DNA from: a virus
Reading direction: 5' to 3' (one strand)
Length of the DNA stretch: 21,903 bases
Virus record (IMG/VR): IMGVR_UViG_3300035698_013747
Span: 1 to 21,903 of that record
A program made the translations under genes and the position numbers. The notes beneath the pieces were generated by a model, which did not search any database, was not told the DNA's origin, and saw only the letters and a list, made by a program, of their open reading frames with translations. This document shows, in pieces, positions 6,175 through 13,672 of this stretch. Within the stretch, counting starts at the first letter, position 1, and each line of letters starts with the position of its first letter.

Positions 6175-6699
6175 CTAATCGTTATTTGAAAATTCATTAG
6201 AACTGAGATATTGATCCTTTATATATCCGATTACCTCTGTCTCCCACCACTTACTAAATTCTTCTGGGTGATTGTTTCGAAAGTAATCAAATACTGCCAT
6301 CAACCCGTAGACACTCATATCTCCAGCGGAATCCACCTGAGCAAGTGTGAAGTTGTTATCTACTGCATTACTGAGTCTGTCATACTTTCTATCAATGTTC
6401 GACATGATAGATCGAGTAAGTCCATGCTTCCTCCAAGAATCTTTATAATTGTACCCCTTTGCAGTACTGAGAAATACCATGGAAATAAATCCAAGAAGAA
6501 GATTGGCTACTCCCCCATTCCCATATTCATGTCCGTCTATCACAGGTATCTCTATAGTCGTCAATATTCCTACACCACCGTCCTCCGCATCTTGAGTAGG
6601 AACTTCTATTGTAATCCCTGGGATTCGGCAAAAAGTTTCTATATCTATGGATAATTCAGTAGGAATTTCTATCGTAAGTCTTATATTCGAAACACTCAT
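6175..6699 (-). CDS. DUF1599/Nmad1-like protein (nucleotide-modification-associated)
   Basis: Residues 80-140 hold a pattern I know from the DUF1599 family (nucleotide modification associated domain 1): KGYNYKDSWRKHGLTR, then RKYDRLSN at 104-111, then an acidic helix with D-M-S-V-Y-G-L at 127-133. In that family the tyrosine/tryptophan, the K-x-D-R-L and the final D-x-x-V-Y are the conserved landmarks. The family is found in phages and next to genes for modified DNA bases, though its reaction is not established. The first 60 residues are beta-like and rich in ITIEVP-type strands, and may be an added domain. ATG overlaps the upstream stop (ATGA) and the polymerase follows 6 bp on. Family call moderate, function open. 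Confidence 0.6.
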   Translation of the reverse strand: MSVSNIRLTIEIPTELSIDIETFCRIPGITIEVPTQDAEDGGVGILTTIEIPVIDGHEYGNGGVANLLLGFISMVFLSTAKGYNYKDSWRKHGLTRSIMSNIDRKYDRLSNAVDNNFTLAQVDSAGDMSVYGLMAVFDYFRNNHPEEFSKWWETEVIGYIKDQYLSSNEFSNND

Positions 6700-6950
6700 T
6701 CTTTCTTCAATCGTTCTTTCTGTATTCTCTTAGATTTATAGCGATAGAAACATTTCTTCATACAAGATATCAGCCGTTTGAAGTCTTCTTCCTCAGCGGG
6801 AATCGGGAGGCTTTTTGTTAATTGTGGTGTTCTCTTGTCTCCGATATGAAGAACCATGAAGGGTCCATATTCATTTTGTTGAAGATAACACTTAAATAGT
6901 TTATGACTCAACTCCACTGATGACTTATTGAGAACTTCTGCTTTAGGCAT
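6696..6950 (-). CDS. Unknown 84-residue basic protein
   Basis: I do not recognise this protein. It starts MPKAEVLNKSSVELSHKLFK and has a short beta segment (GPFMVLHIGDKRTPQL). The C-terminal helix is very basic (KKCFYRYKSKRIQKERLKKE), which would suit nucleic-acid binding. It has no membrane segment. The ATG lies 14 bp after a terminator-like hairpin (6964-7020) that stands in its leader, so its expression, and that of the polymerase genes behind it, may be attenuated. It is coupled to the next gene by ATGA. Confidence 0.75.
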   Translation of the reverse strand: MPKAEVLNKSSVELSHKLFKCYLQQNEYGPFMVLHIGDKRTPQLTKSLPIPAEEEDFKRLISCMKKCFYRYKSKRIQKERLKKE

Positions 6951-6963
6951 GATAAATAAAAAG

Positions 6964-7020
6964 TGAGGTTTTAGTTAAGATTGTTAATCTTAGGTAGGAC
7001 AATCTCCGGCCAAAACCTCA
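6964..7020 (-). promoter_or_regulatory. Terminator-like hairpin leader before the polymerase genes
   Basis: A 9-bp stem pairs tgaggtttt (6964-6972) with aaaacctca (7012-7020). An inner 7-bp hairpin pairs taagatt (6976-6982) with aatctta (6986-6992). On the minus strand the outer stem is followed by CTTTTTATTT, like an intrinsic terminator, and then by the ATG of the 84-residue gene 14 bp on. No promoter fits in between, so it would act as an attenuator or processing signal within the operon. A 16-codon frame (7021-6971, peptide MRFWPEIVLPKINNLN) starts in one stem arm and stops in the other. The rest of the gap (7021-7064) shows another small inverted repeat, ctagg (7032-7036) with cctag (7050-7054). 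Confidence 0.45.
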
Positions 7021-7064
7021 TAAAAACCGTCCTAGGGATGTTGTTGCAACCTAGAAAATCAAAA

Positions 7065-7724
7065 TTATTTGTAAGAGGACAAAATACCTGGAAGTAGTCT
7101 TATCATTTCTTCCACCGATGGGTAATCTCTATTAGCCCAGTCCCCATTAGAATAGAATCCTGTCCGGGACTTAGTCACATAACCTTCATACTCTGCTCGC
7201 ATAGAGATAAAAAGCAAAGGAGGATTTTCTCTAGGTCTCATCAAGAATTCTACAATGGTTCCCTTTTTATTCTTCTCATCGGCCGAAGTATAAATTCTAG
7301 CAACTGACTTAGACGTAATATCTAAATGATAATTCCAAATAGGCGCATCTGGGATTTTAGCCTTGACTATGTCTAGAATCTCCTTAATGGTTATCTGAGT
7401 GCCAGCTTTCTCTGACAAAGTGGTAATATCAACTGGATTAAGAGCTGCCTTAGACTTATTAGAATTCTTTATCTTGTCTAGCCTAGACAAAACTTCAAGG
7501 GTTTGAATCTTACATTCCGCACAACTCATACACGGAGTTCTACTTGGAATATTGGGATCCCCCATACAAACAGGATCATCATCTCGAAACCATATCCCGA
7601 AACACTCTACAGCACCTTGTTCTTCGAGAGGTTTCGATGGGTCAAATTTGTTGAGTTCAAGATCTCTAGAATATATGACCTCTTGGTCAGCTAATGGAGG
7701 GGACTGAATAAAGGTGGTAGACAT
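7065..7724 (-). CDS. Unknown 219-residue cysteine-cluster protein
   Basis: I do not recognise the family. Cys41, Cys53, Cys65, Cys68 and Cys71 form a cluster (ECFGIWF, DDDPVCMG, TPCMSCAECK) that looks like a zinc-binding or metal-binding knuckle. The middle (residues 95-125) is helical. The C-terminal half is mixed alpha/beta (GTIVEFLMRPRENPPLLFI, EEMIRLLPGILSSY). It has no membrane segment. The ATG is used without a Shine-Dalgarno, 20 bp after the sigma-like gene. The position between the sigma-like and DNA polymerase genes suggests a nucleic-acid-related role, perhaps transcriptional or replicative, but that is inference. Confidence 0.78.
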   Translation of the reverse strand: MSTTFIQSPPLADQEVIYSRDLELNKFDPSKPLEEQGAVECFGIWFRDDDPVCMGDPNIPSRTPCMSCAECKIQTLEVLSRLDKIKNSNKSKAALNPVDITTLSEKAGTQITIKEILDIVKAKIPDAPIWNYHLDITSKSVARIYTSADEKNKKGTIVEFLMRPRENPPLLFISMRAEYEGYVTKSRTGFYSNGDWANRDYPSVEEMIRLLPGILSSYK

Positions 7725-7744
7725 GATTAATAGATGTGTGTGAG

Positions 7745-8467
7745 TTAGTTGGTTGGTGTGTGAAGATAGTATTCTGCTATCTTTTGGATCTCTTCAAATT
7801 CCGAAGAGTATTTATTTCGAATCTTCTTGTTAGAACCCCACCCAGGATCCAGTAGAAGATTATGTATTACTAGTTGTAAAGTTTCTGAAGAATCTTGGGA
7901 ATACTCTTTCAAGAATTCTACCAATGTCCGGTACTCATTAAGCTGGGAAGATTTATCTGATAGACCGGGAACATCTGATTCACCTGTAGAAGAAACTACG
8001 TGATCGGCACAAGCCCAGCTAAATTGAGAAGTGTCAGGATCATCCCCATCTTGAGGAAGTTGCACCAGAACACCTGCTCTCTTTTTTCTAAAAATCTTTC
8101 TGAATATATCCTTGAATTTATTTGAACAAGAAGCCTTACACAACTTTTCAAATTCAGATTTAGCCCTAAATCCTTTGTATCTAGAAATAACAGAGGCAAC
8201 TGCTAGCTGTCCCTCCCCATAAAAATTATCAACAGAGGAAAAATACTCACCATTAGCTAATTTATTACTTTGCCTAGACGCAGAAAAATAAACCCATCCT
8301 AACATTGTGGTGATGTCTTCTTCTGACGGATACCACTTATCTCGTTTAAATTTTGTAATTTGCTTTACCGAACGTTTATACTTCTGAATCGAAGACGTAA
8401 CTCTCTTGTATTTTGAAACAATGGGTGGAAATTTAGGTTCTTTTCTAGGATACTTTAGGATACACAT
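7745..8467 (-). CDS. Possible phage sigma-70-like transcription factor
   Basis: The protein has 240 residues. A very basic N-terminal tail (1-45, rich in KY/KR pairs) is followed by residues 80-125, D-NFYGEGQLAVASVISRYKG then F-EKLC-(x)-FKDIFRK. This resembles sigma-70 region 2 (acidic-x-x-EG-x-x-A-x-x-A-x-x-R-Y, then F-x-x-Y/L-(x)-basic). A helical C-terminus (180-235) could be a region 4-like helix-turn-helix but I cannot confirm it. Such factors switch phages to late transcription, which would suit its place at the end of the helicase/primase block. The 65-bp gap upstream (8468-8532) holds no copy of the phage promoter, but its leader ends with the same TTGTTGTTAG. The similarity is weak, and another helical DNA-binding protein remains possible. 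Confidence 0.45.
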   Translation of the reverse strand: MCILKYPRKEPKFPPIVSKYKRVTSSIQKYKRSVKQITKFKRDKWYPSEEDITTMLGWVYFSASRQSNKLANGEYFSSVDNFYGEGQLAVASVISRYKGFRAKSEFEKLCKASCSNKFKDIFRKIFRKKRAGVLVQLPQDGDDPDTSQFSWACADHVVSSTGESDVPGLSDKSSQLNEYRTLVEFLKEYSQDSSETLQLVIHNLLLDPGWGSNKKIRNKYSSEFEEIQKIAEYYLHTPTN

Positions 8468-8532
8468 ACTAACAACAATTTGATAACTAGAATAACTTTC
8501 CCCGAGACTAGATTAAAACACAAGCCATATTT

Positions 8533-9498
8533 TCAAATTTCTCGCATACTACTATATAACGCTGATAACTCAGAATCAGAAAGCTCATCTGGATCTCCCC
8601 CTTTCCCAAAGTAATTATCCGGAGGAATATATACCTTTGCAAGTGAGTATTCCTTCAACATAGTAGAGATTTTTTCACATGCTATCTTACCTGGAATTTT
8701 TCCAGAATCTTTAAGAGGAGTATCACTATCCGTTATGACATAATACCGAGAAGCATTAGTAGCCAGAATAGCTCGAAGTTGCCCTGCCCCTAAGCTAGAA
8801 CCTCCTATACCTATCCCCCAAGGCCCAATTCGATTAGCATCAAATACTGCCTCAGTTACTGTCCGGAAATCTGTGTCGCACTTAGGATCAGAGAACCACA
8901 CAAATTGAGTCTTCTTCCATTCCCCAATTTCCTTAGGAAATTTATAACGAATCTTAGAATATTCTCCAGGAAGAAGTCGAAGCTGGAAGTAGACGTGTTT
9001 TCCAGTTAGATCGTAGAAGGGAATTCCCAAATATCCCTTACACCTACCATAATCCTTCTCCTCTTCAAAGTGCTCTGTACAGATTTTGAAGCCCTTTCTA
9101 GACAACTCCTCAAGGTTGGTATGCTTCTTGTCTAAGACCTCTCGTTGAAGCTGTAAGCACGGTAAAGAAAAAGAACTCAGATCCGTGAAATATTGATCCC
9201 ATATCTGGAAATAACCTTCTGTACATATCTCAGCCTTGACCTCGTCCTCTGGCTTTTCTTCTATCTCATATTCCGCCACATACTTAGAAGCTCCGAGTTT
9301 TTTCATCAACCACTGTATAGTTCCCTTCTCCCCACAGGAACCACGCCAACAATTGTAAATCCCTTTCTCTATATTGACCGAAAATTTGTCATCAGAAGCT
9401 CCACAAAAAGGACAGACAGTAAATATATTCCCCTTAGAATCTTCCCGGATAACCTCTAACTTAGAGTACACATAAGTCTTAATTGAGGCAGAGTTCAT
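8533..9498 (-). CDS. DNA primase, zinc finger plus TOPRIM (DnaG-like)
   Basis: This 321-residue protein has an N-terminal zinc-binding domain of CHC2 type using Cys29, Cys32 (CPFCG), Cys50 and Cys55 (CWRGSC). A TOPRIM catalytic domain follows at about 210-300, with Glu216 in VTEAVFDA and Asp257/Asp259 in TDSDT. The middle (95-205) would be the start of the RNA-polymerase-like domain. It makes RNA primers for lagging-strand synthesis. It has no helicase domain, which is supplied by the DnaB-type gene just upstream (ATGA overlap). Together with the polymerase this is a self-contained phage replisome. It is shorter than bacterial DnaG (about 580) but normal for phage primases. Confidence 0.92.
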   Translation of the reverse strand: MNSASIKTYVYSKLEVIREDSKGNIFTVCPFCGASDDKFSVNIEKGIYNCWRGSCGEKGTIQWLMKKLGASKYVAEYEIEEKPEDEVKAEICTEGYFQIWDQYFTDLSSFSLPCLQLQREVLDKKHTNLEELSRKGFKICTEHFEEEKDYGRCKGYLGIPFYDLTGKHVYFQLRLLPGEYSKIRYKFPKEIGEWKKTQFVWFSDPKCDTDFRTVTEAVFDANRIGPWGIGIGGSSLGAGQLRAILATNASRYYVITDSDTPLKDSGKIPGKIACEKISTMLKEYSLAKVYIPPDNYFGKGGDPDELSDSELSALYSSMREI

Positions 9499-10937
9499 GT
9501 AGGAAGCTTTATAACTGGCATTTGAGGAAGAACTAGACCAGATCCAGGTTTAGAATATCCAGACCTGGATCCAGATTTAGTAGACACATCAGGAGAAGGA
9601 AGAGTGGCTGGAGCAGAAGATGGCCGAAGTTGCATTGTGCTTTTGTAAACTTCCACTGGAATTGGAAATCCTGCAGCATTGTTTCTATTCTTGGCCATGT
9701 ACAGTCTCATGATTTCGGGATCGGACTCACGTTCTGCTCGAGTTTGAGATAGAGAAATAATAACATCAGATACCTGAACTTTTCCAATGTCTTCAGCCAT
9801 ATGTTGAAGATCTACCACATCCTCCCCATAAGAAGTTCTGTTGCTCTGAGAAGCAGTGAAGACAGGGATATCTCTCTCTACTCCTATTTTCCTAAGACTA
9901 GTAAATATCTGAGTAAGTTCAAATCTTCTATCAGATTGTTTGTAAGAAGGTAACATGAGATCCCCGTAATCCACTATCAGACAATCCGCCTTGAAATCTT
10001 CACGAGTATCTAGATCATCTAATAGGAATTCGAGTGATTCAGTAGTAGCTGCATAAGGAGCATATTGGACAACAAATAATCGACCTCCAAACATACTGTA
10101 ATGTTGATCAATCGCTGTAATTCCTTTTTCCGGGTTATCTCGTAACTGAGAGCGAGTCATGCTTGTCATCGAGGAATCTACTCGTTGGCAAATTACCTCA
10201 CCAGAAGTCTCCAGAGTCACATACAGGGGATTATAAGCACCCATGAGAGCACCTTTTGCGAAGTTAGCAAGAACAAGTGTCTTACCTCTCCCAGAAGGTG
10301 CGATTATTGTCATTAACTCACCTCTCCCAAGACCTCCATCTAGTGACTTATCTAGTTCAGGACAGATGACTGTTCGAATCTTGTCTAGTGCATCTTCCTT
10401 AAGCTTATTGACGCGTTCAGTAGCAGTCTTTTGGTGATCGAATCTCTTCTCATTTGTAGCTTTCTCAGAAAGGCTAAGGCTGATTCGTTTCTTGATGTCA
10501 TCAAAATCAAGTTCGTCATCCCGAGTAATCTGAACCTCGTTCAATACTGCCTTAAGGACCTTCTCAGTCTTCAACTTACGGAGGAATATCTTAGACTTAT
10601 CTAGAAGAAAAGGATCCTCGTGAGTTATCTCCAGCTGGTAGAGATGATTGGTTAATTGTGTGAAATACGTCAGATCTAGTCTAGCGTCTCGATCACAATA
10701 GTATTTACACATCTCATACATATACCTGGAAGATATAAGAGATTTATACTGAGTGAAATATGACGTACAAATTCCGACTATTATCTGGTAATACGCATTA
10801 GAAAAACACTTGGGATCTAGTAACGAAGAAAGACCCAGGTAAAAGGATCGATCACGAGCATATCTCCTAACAATCTCATATTGAAGATCATCATCAAACG
10901 GGAATAATTTTACTTCAGTAGTCTCTCCCATGTTCAT
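9495..10937 (-). CDS. Replicative DnaB-type DNA helicase
   Basis: This 480-residue protein is a hexameric 5'-3' helicase of the SF4 type. An N-terminal helical domain (about 10-130), linker helices (140-185) and a RecA-like ATPase core (190-440) are visible. Walker A is APSGRGKT at 213-220, the catalytic glutamate is in TLET (Glu243), Walker B is LIVDYGD at 320-326, the sensor is ASQSNR at 362-367, and an arginine-finger-like AKNRNN lies at 415-420. The C-terminal tail (445-480) is Pro/Ser-rich and flexible, perhaps for partner binding. The start ATG overlaps the stop of the 209-residue gene and the stop overlaps the primase start, both by ATGA, so helicase and primase should be made in step. 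Confidence 0.95.
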   Translation of the reverse strand: MNMGETTEVKLFPFDDDLQYEIVRRYARDRSFYLGLSSLLDPKCFSNAYYQIIVGICTSYFTQYKSLISSRYMYEMCKYYCDRDARLDLTYFTQLTNHLYQLEITHEDPFLLDKSKIFLRKLKTEKVLKAVLNEVQITRDDELDFDDIKKRISLSLSEKATNEKRFDHQKTATERVNKLKEDALDKIRTVICPELDKSLDGGLGRGELMTIIAPSGRGKTLVLANFAKGALMGAYNPLYVTLETSGEVICQRVDSSMTSMTRSQLRDNPEKGITAIDQHYSMFGGRLFVVQYAPYAATTESLEFLLDDLDTREDFKADCLIVDYGDLMLPSYKQSDRRFELTQIFTSLRKIGVERDIPVFTASQSNRTSYGEDVVDLQHMAEDIGKVQVSDVIISLSQTRAERESDPEIMRLYMAKNRNNAAGFPIPVEVYKSTMQLRPSSAPATLPSPDVSTKSGSRSGYSKPGSGLVLPQMPVIKLPT

Positions 10938-11563
10938 GTCCCTAGATATGTAATCTTATCTCCCACGGAAAATACTTTTCCCTCGTTCTTCAATTGTTTA
11001 TATTCCTCAAACTCCACTAAAAATGAATCTCTGAACATTATGAGCATGTCAGTCGTAAGTATAATAGATAACGTTTTTGAAACATCATGGTCATGTCTAG
11101 CCAATAGGTAATCCCAGGTGTATTGTTGATTAGAATTCTCTATATCTGGATCAGGAGATGTCCTAGAAATTTCCAAAAATTCTGGGACAATATAGTTTTG
11201 GTTAGACTCCCGTTTGTTGAAGAGATAAATCTCCAATGCTTCCAGACATGTTTCCAATTTCAACGAAGCCTCAGTGAGAGAAGTCCGCACAACTGTTTGA
11301 CGCCGGAAAGAAACAATAGAAGACAGATATTCGATTGCAGTTATGTTGAGTTTCTCACAATACTCCGCAACTTCTACGAAATCCTTAAAGTATGGAGATT
11401 TCGTAGGATCCCAACCGTCAACCACTTCGTAAGACAACCGAGCTACTTTATACCTTGATACCTTATATCGGTATAAAACCTCCATAAGATCTTTCGCCAA
11501 CTGAAAGACAGTAGAACCAGAAACTCGAACTGGTCGTCTAGGGTATTTAGTGATTAGTATCAC
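10934..11563 (-). CDS. Unknown 209-residue replication-operon protein
   Basis: I do not recognise this protein. The GTG start is chosen because it overlaps the stop of the 31-residue peptide (GTGA) and follows GAGGA, one of the few Shine-Dalgarno-like sequences here. However, that sequence directly abuts the start codon. The body is mostly helical (VFQLAKDLMEVLYRYKVSRY, then a helix pair at 105-125) and ends with a short beta/loop segment (KVFSVGDKITYLGT). It has no membrane segment and no ATPase motif. The position directly before the DnaB-type helicase, with ATGA coupling, would suit a helicase-loading or single-strand-binding partner. No motif proves it. Confidence 0.8.
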   Translation of the reverse strand: MILITKYPRRPVRVSGSTVFQLAKDLMEVLYRYKVSRYKVARLSYEVVDGWDPTKSPYFKDFVEVAEYCEKLNITAIEYLSSIVSFRRQTVVRTSLTEASLKLETCLEALEIYLFNKRESNQNYIVPEFLEISRTSPDPDIENSNQQYTWDYLLARHDHDVSKTLSIILTTDMLIMFRDSFLVEFEEYKQLKNEGKVFSVGDKITYLGT

Positions 11564-11655
11564 TCCTCAACTGAAAACGGTGTCAGTCTCCAACAGAAAT
11601 GTACAACCCATGAATACCCAGTAAGAAATACAGTTATCAACACAAGCAACAACAT
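11560..11655 (-). CDS. Tiny membrane peptide (31 residues) at a gene junction
   Basis: A 31-codon ATG frame begins MLLLVLITVFLTGYSWVV, a single hydrophobic segment, and ends in a short polar tail (RLTPFSVEE). It starts 4 bp after the SF2 helicase stop, and its TGA overlaps the GTG of the 209-residue gene by GTGA. It thus fills the only gap of this junction exactly, which is strong positional evidence for a real gene. It has the same length, character and junction style as the peptide at 13120-13215. It should sit in the inner membrane; function unknown. Confidence 0.62.
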   Translation of the reverse strand: MLLLVLITVFLTGYSWVVHFCWRLTPFSVEE

Positions 11656-11659
11656 CCAG

Positions 11660-13123
11660 TTAAGTATTTTTCTTAGACCCTTCATAATTAAAAACAGAAC
11701 CCAATTGTTCATCCACTAGTTCAATCTCAAACCCTTCATTAATACAAATATCAAATCTCTTCTTAGAGTGTTCTTCCAACTTCTTGTGACCGCGAATATA
11801 CCATTCATAAATCGTTACTGTATTGTCTTTGTTTTTCTTCTTCCGAAGAGCTCTTCCGTATTTCTGCTTGATTCGATTAGAGGCTTTCATCCCCCCAACA
11901 ATAAACCAGTGTTCTGGGTAACCAAAGTCCAGTGCTCTGTTCCAGATAGAAGAAGCTAGTATAACTGATACTCTCCCATATTCCAAGTCTTCTGTAGCTC
12001 TCTTGCGAGACTGCACCGAGCTTGAACCGTCCACCCGAACACACCCTACTCCGAGCTTCTTAAACTTCTCCAGAAGAAGATCTCCGTGTTTTCGATGCTC
12101 ATAGAGAACTACTACCCCTTCATCTTGAACTTCTGATGCAATAGTTGCTACTCTCTCAGCAAATTCCTCGTTTTCATTGATAAGACTCTTCACCGCATTC
12201 TGATAGGTGCTGGGAATGGGGAGATTTGAATAATGAGATGTGTGGAACTTGATGAGAGGCTTAGCAGAATATTCTTCAGAGATGAGATATGAATTTGAAA
12301 TTCTTACTAACTCCTCTCCACTATACCCCACCAATTTTGTGTTGTGGATCTGGTTATCAGTAACAGGAGTCCCTGATAAGTAGATTCTAACATAAGCTTC
12401 ACAAGACGTTCCAATCAATTCTCCCGTACTCGCAGTTGCAGAATCATCGCACTCATCCCAAATTAGGATCTTAGCATTCTGGAGAAGGGAGTTGAAGTCC
12501 TTGGAATTCTTTACTGAATCAAGAGAACATACATTTACTCCTGAGAAGTCTACTGTCTTATTCTTGGAGTCGATAATGTTGCACGGGACACCTCTTTTCT
12601 CAAATCGTTCAGAGATTTCGGAAACACCTGTGAGTTGAGCAGTTATCACAAAGGAACAACATTTAGGGTAGGTGTTAATGATGAGAGAAAGAATTTCTGT
12701 CTTACCTCCATTCGTAGCTATATTAAGATATCCCCGTTGATGATTATGAATAGCTCTGACTGAATCTAATTGATAAGCTCTAGGTTGTAGACCAAGCTCC
12801 TCACATACCTCCTCAGGAGTCCTACAAGGATCTACAACGTTCTTTCTCTCATCCAACGCAGCAAAGGGGTATCTCTCGGAATCAAACGTTTTGAGAGCTC
12901 TCCAGAGAAGACCAGTAGGTATCTTGATTAAGTTGCTACTATCTTGCTCAATGGGAGACCATTGGGAAGACTTCCAAATGTATTTGGGTTGACCTCTCCT
13001 TGCATACAAATTCCGAACTAACCCAGAAGTATCTACATTAAGAGCTGTCTGAAATCCAGAGAGGAGTTCTGGAGGTAATTTATGGAAATACGAATAACAG
13101 TTCTCGATTAGAATTTCTATCAC
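11660..13123 (-). CDS. SF2 DNA/RNA helicase (DEAD/DEAH-like, UvsW-type)
   Basis: The protein has 487 residues. Residues 1-105 are an N-terminal accessory domain. The first RecA domain (110-270) has LQPRAYQLDSV (Q-motif-like, 112-122), motif I ATNGGKT at 136-142, motif II DECD at 223-226 (a DEAD variant) and motif III SGTP at 250-253. The second RecA domain (300-440) has VDGSSSVQSRKRA near 364 and motif VI QKYGRALR at 420-427. All ATPase motifs are present. Phage T4 UvsW has a similar layout and handles branched recombination and replication intermediates, so that is the likely role. The GTG start overlaps the stop of the 31-residue peptide (GTGA), and no ATG alternative exists near the N-terminus. 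Confidence 0.9.
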   Translation of the reverse strand: MIEILIENCYSYFHKLPPELLSGFQTALNVDTSGLVRNLYARRGQPKYIWKSSQWSPIEQDSSNLIKIPTGLLWRALKTFDSERYPFAALDERKNVVDPCRTPEEVCEELGLQPRAYQLDSVRAIHNHQRGYLNIATNGGKTEILSLIINTYPKCCSFVITAQLTGVSEISERFEKRGVPCNIIDSKNKTVDFSGVNVCSLDSVKNSKDFNSLLQNAKILIWDECDDSATASTGELIGTSCEAYVRIYLSGTPVTDNQIHNTKLVGYSGEELVRISNSYLISEEYSAKPLIKFHTSHYSNLPIPSTYQNAVKSLINENEEFAERVATIASEVQDEGVVVLYEHRKHGDLLLEKFKKLGVGCVRVDGSSSVQSRKRATEDLEYGRVSVILASSIWNRALDFGYPEHWFIVGGMKASNRIKQKYGRALRKKKNKDNTVTIYEWYIRGHKKLEEHSKKRFDICINEGFEIELVDEQLGSVFNYEGSKKNT

Positions 13124-13215
13124 ACTACCAACATTATCGTTAAAGTAATAATGAGGTAGAACTTCAATCTACTACGATAAGCAGCATACTCCTCTAATGT
13201 ACAAAAATAGATCAT
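13120..13215 (-). CDS. Tiny membrane peptide (31 residues) between cupin and helicase
   Basis: A 31-codon frame starts at the ATG of a TAATG overlap with the cupin stop and ends in a TGA that overlaps the helicase GTG by GTGA. It begins MIYFCTLEEYAAYRSRLKFY and ends in a hydrophobic run LIITLTIMLVVV, so it looks like a tail-anchored membrane peptide. Exact overlap at both ends makes chance unlikely. It is below the usual length cut-off of gene finders. Confidence 0.62.
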   Translation of the reverse strand: MIYFCTLEEYAAYRSRLKFYLIITLTIMLVV

Positions 13216-13646
13216 TACAAAATAGTTGGTTGTCCCTCGATAGAACATTCAAAATGTTCGTTGCAATCTAGCTCAGAGAGAGGACCAGAAGGAGAAAGCC
13301 GATATGAATCTTCTTCAAAATGTTCTGTGGACGTCTCGATTATCATAGCAGAATCTGCCATAGAAGGAGAAACCATAAATCGGTGAGGAGTCCCCACCGG
13401 AATATCAACTACATCTCCTTCATTCAAGAAATCACTCCAAGTTTCGACACCATCCATGTCAGTGAATATAATCTTCACCTGACCAAACTGAACATAAAAT
13501 GTTTCAGTCTTCTTCTTGTGGTAATGAATAGAACATTGAAATCCTGGGAGGATATGGAGGAGTTTAGAGCAGTACTTCTCAGTATTCGCAATCCATTCTT
13601 CCCGTCCCCATTCTTTTTCTACGTATCCGACTAATGATCGTTTCAT
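13215..13646 (-). CDS. Cupin, phosphomannose-isomerase-like sugar enzyme
   Basis: I take the ATG at 13646, 26 bp after the stop of the 50-residue gene. A TTG at 13688 would overlap that gene. The 143-residue protein is a single cupin barrel with metal ligands His41, His43, Glu49 (HYHKKKTETFYV) and His88 (IPVGTPHRF). The N-terminal signature YVEKEWGREEWIANTEKYCSK resembles the C-terminal domain of type II mannose-6-phosphate isomerases (WG-x-EE, then N-x-x-Y-C-x-K). The likely substrate is a sugar phosphate or related sugar. It may rework host or phage surface glycans or nucleotide-sugar pools. It is downstream of promoter copy 3 within the early/replication unit. Fold confident, reaction not. 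Confidence 0.8.
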   Translation of the reverse strand: MKRSLVGYVEKEWGREEWIANTEKYCSKLLHILPGFQCSIHYHKKKTETFYVQFGQVKIIFTDMDGVETWSDFLNEGDVVDIPVGTPHRFMVSPSMADSAMIIETSTEHFEEDSYRLSPSGPLSELDCNEHFECSIEGQPTIL

Positions 13647-13672
13647 ATCTATAAAGGAGTTAACTTCACCGG

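Noticed and set aside
6211-6654. 147-residue + strand reading frame
   Set aside because: Antisense to the DUF1599-like gene, low-complexity aromatic/Ser composition, and no neighbouring + strand genes.
8468-8532. Small TTG-started frame between primase and the sigma-like gene
   Set aside because: It needs a TTG start, runs in the primase frame after its stop, and does not fit the downstream start codon as the two 31-residue peptides do.
13164-13187. Seven-codon ATG frame after AGAGGAG in the cupin/helicase gap
   Set aside because: It lies inside the 31-residue peptide in another frame and is too short; the overlapping frame fits both junctions exactly.
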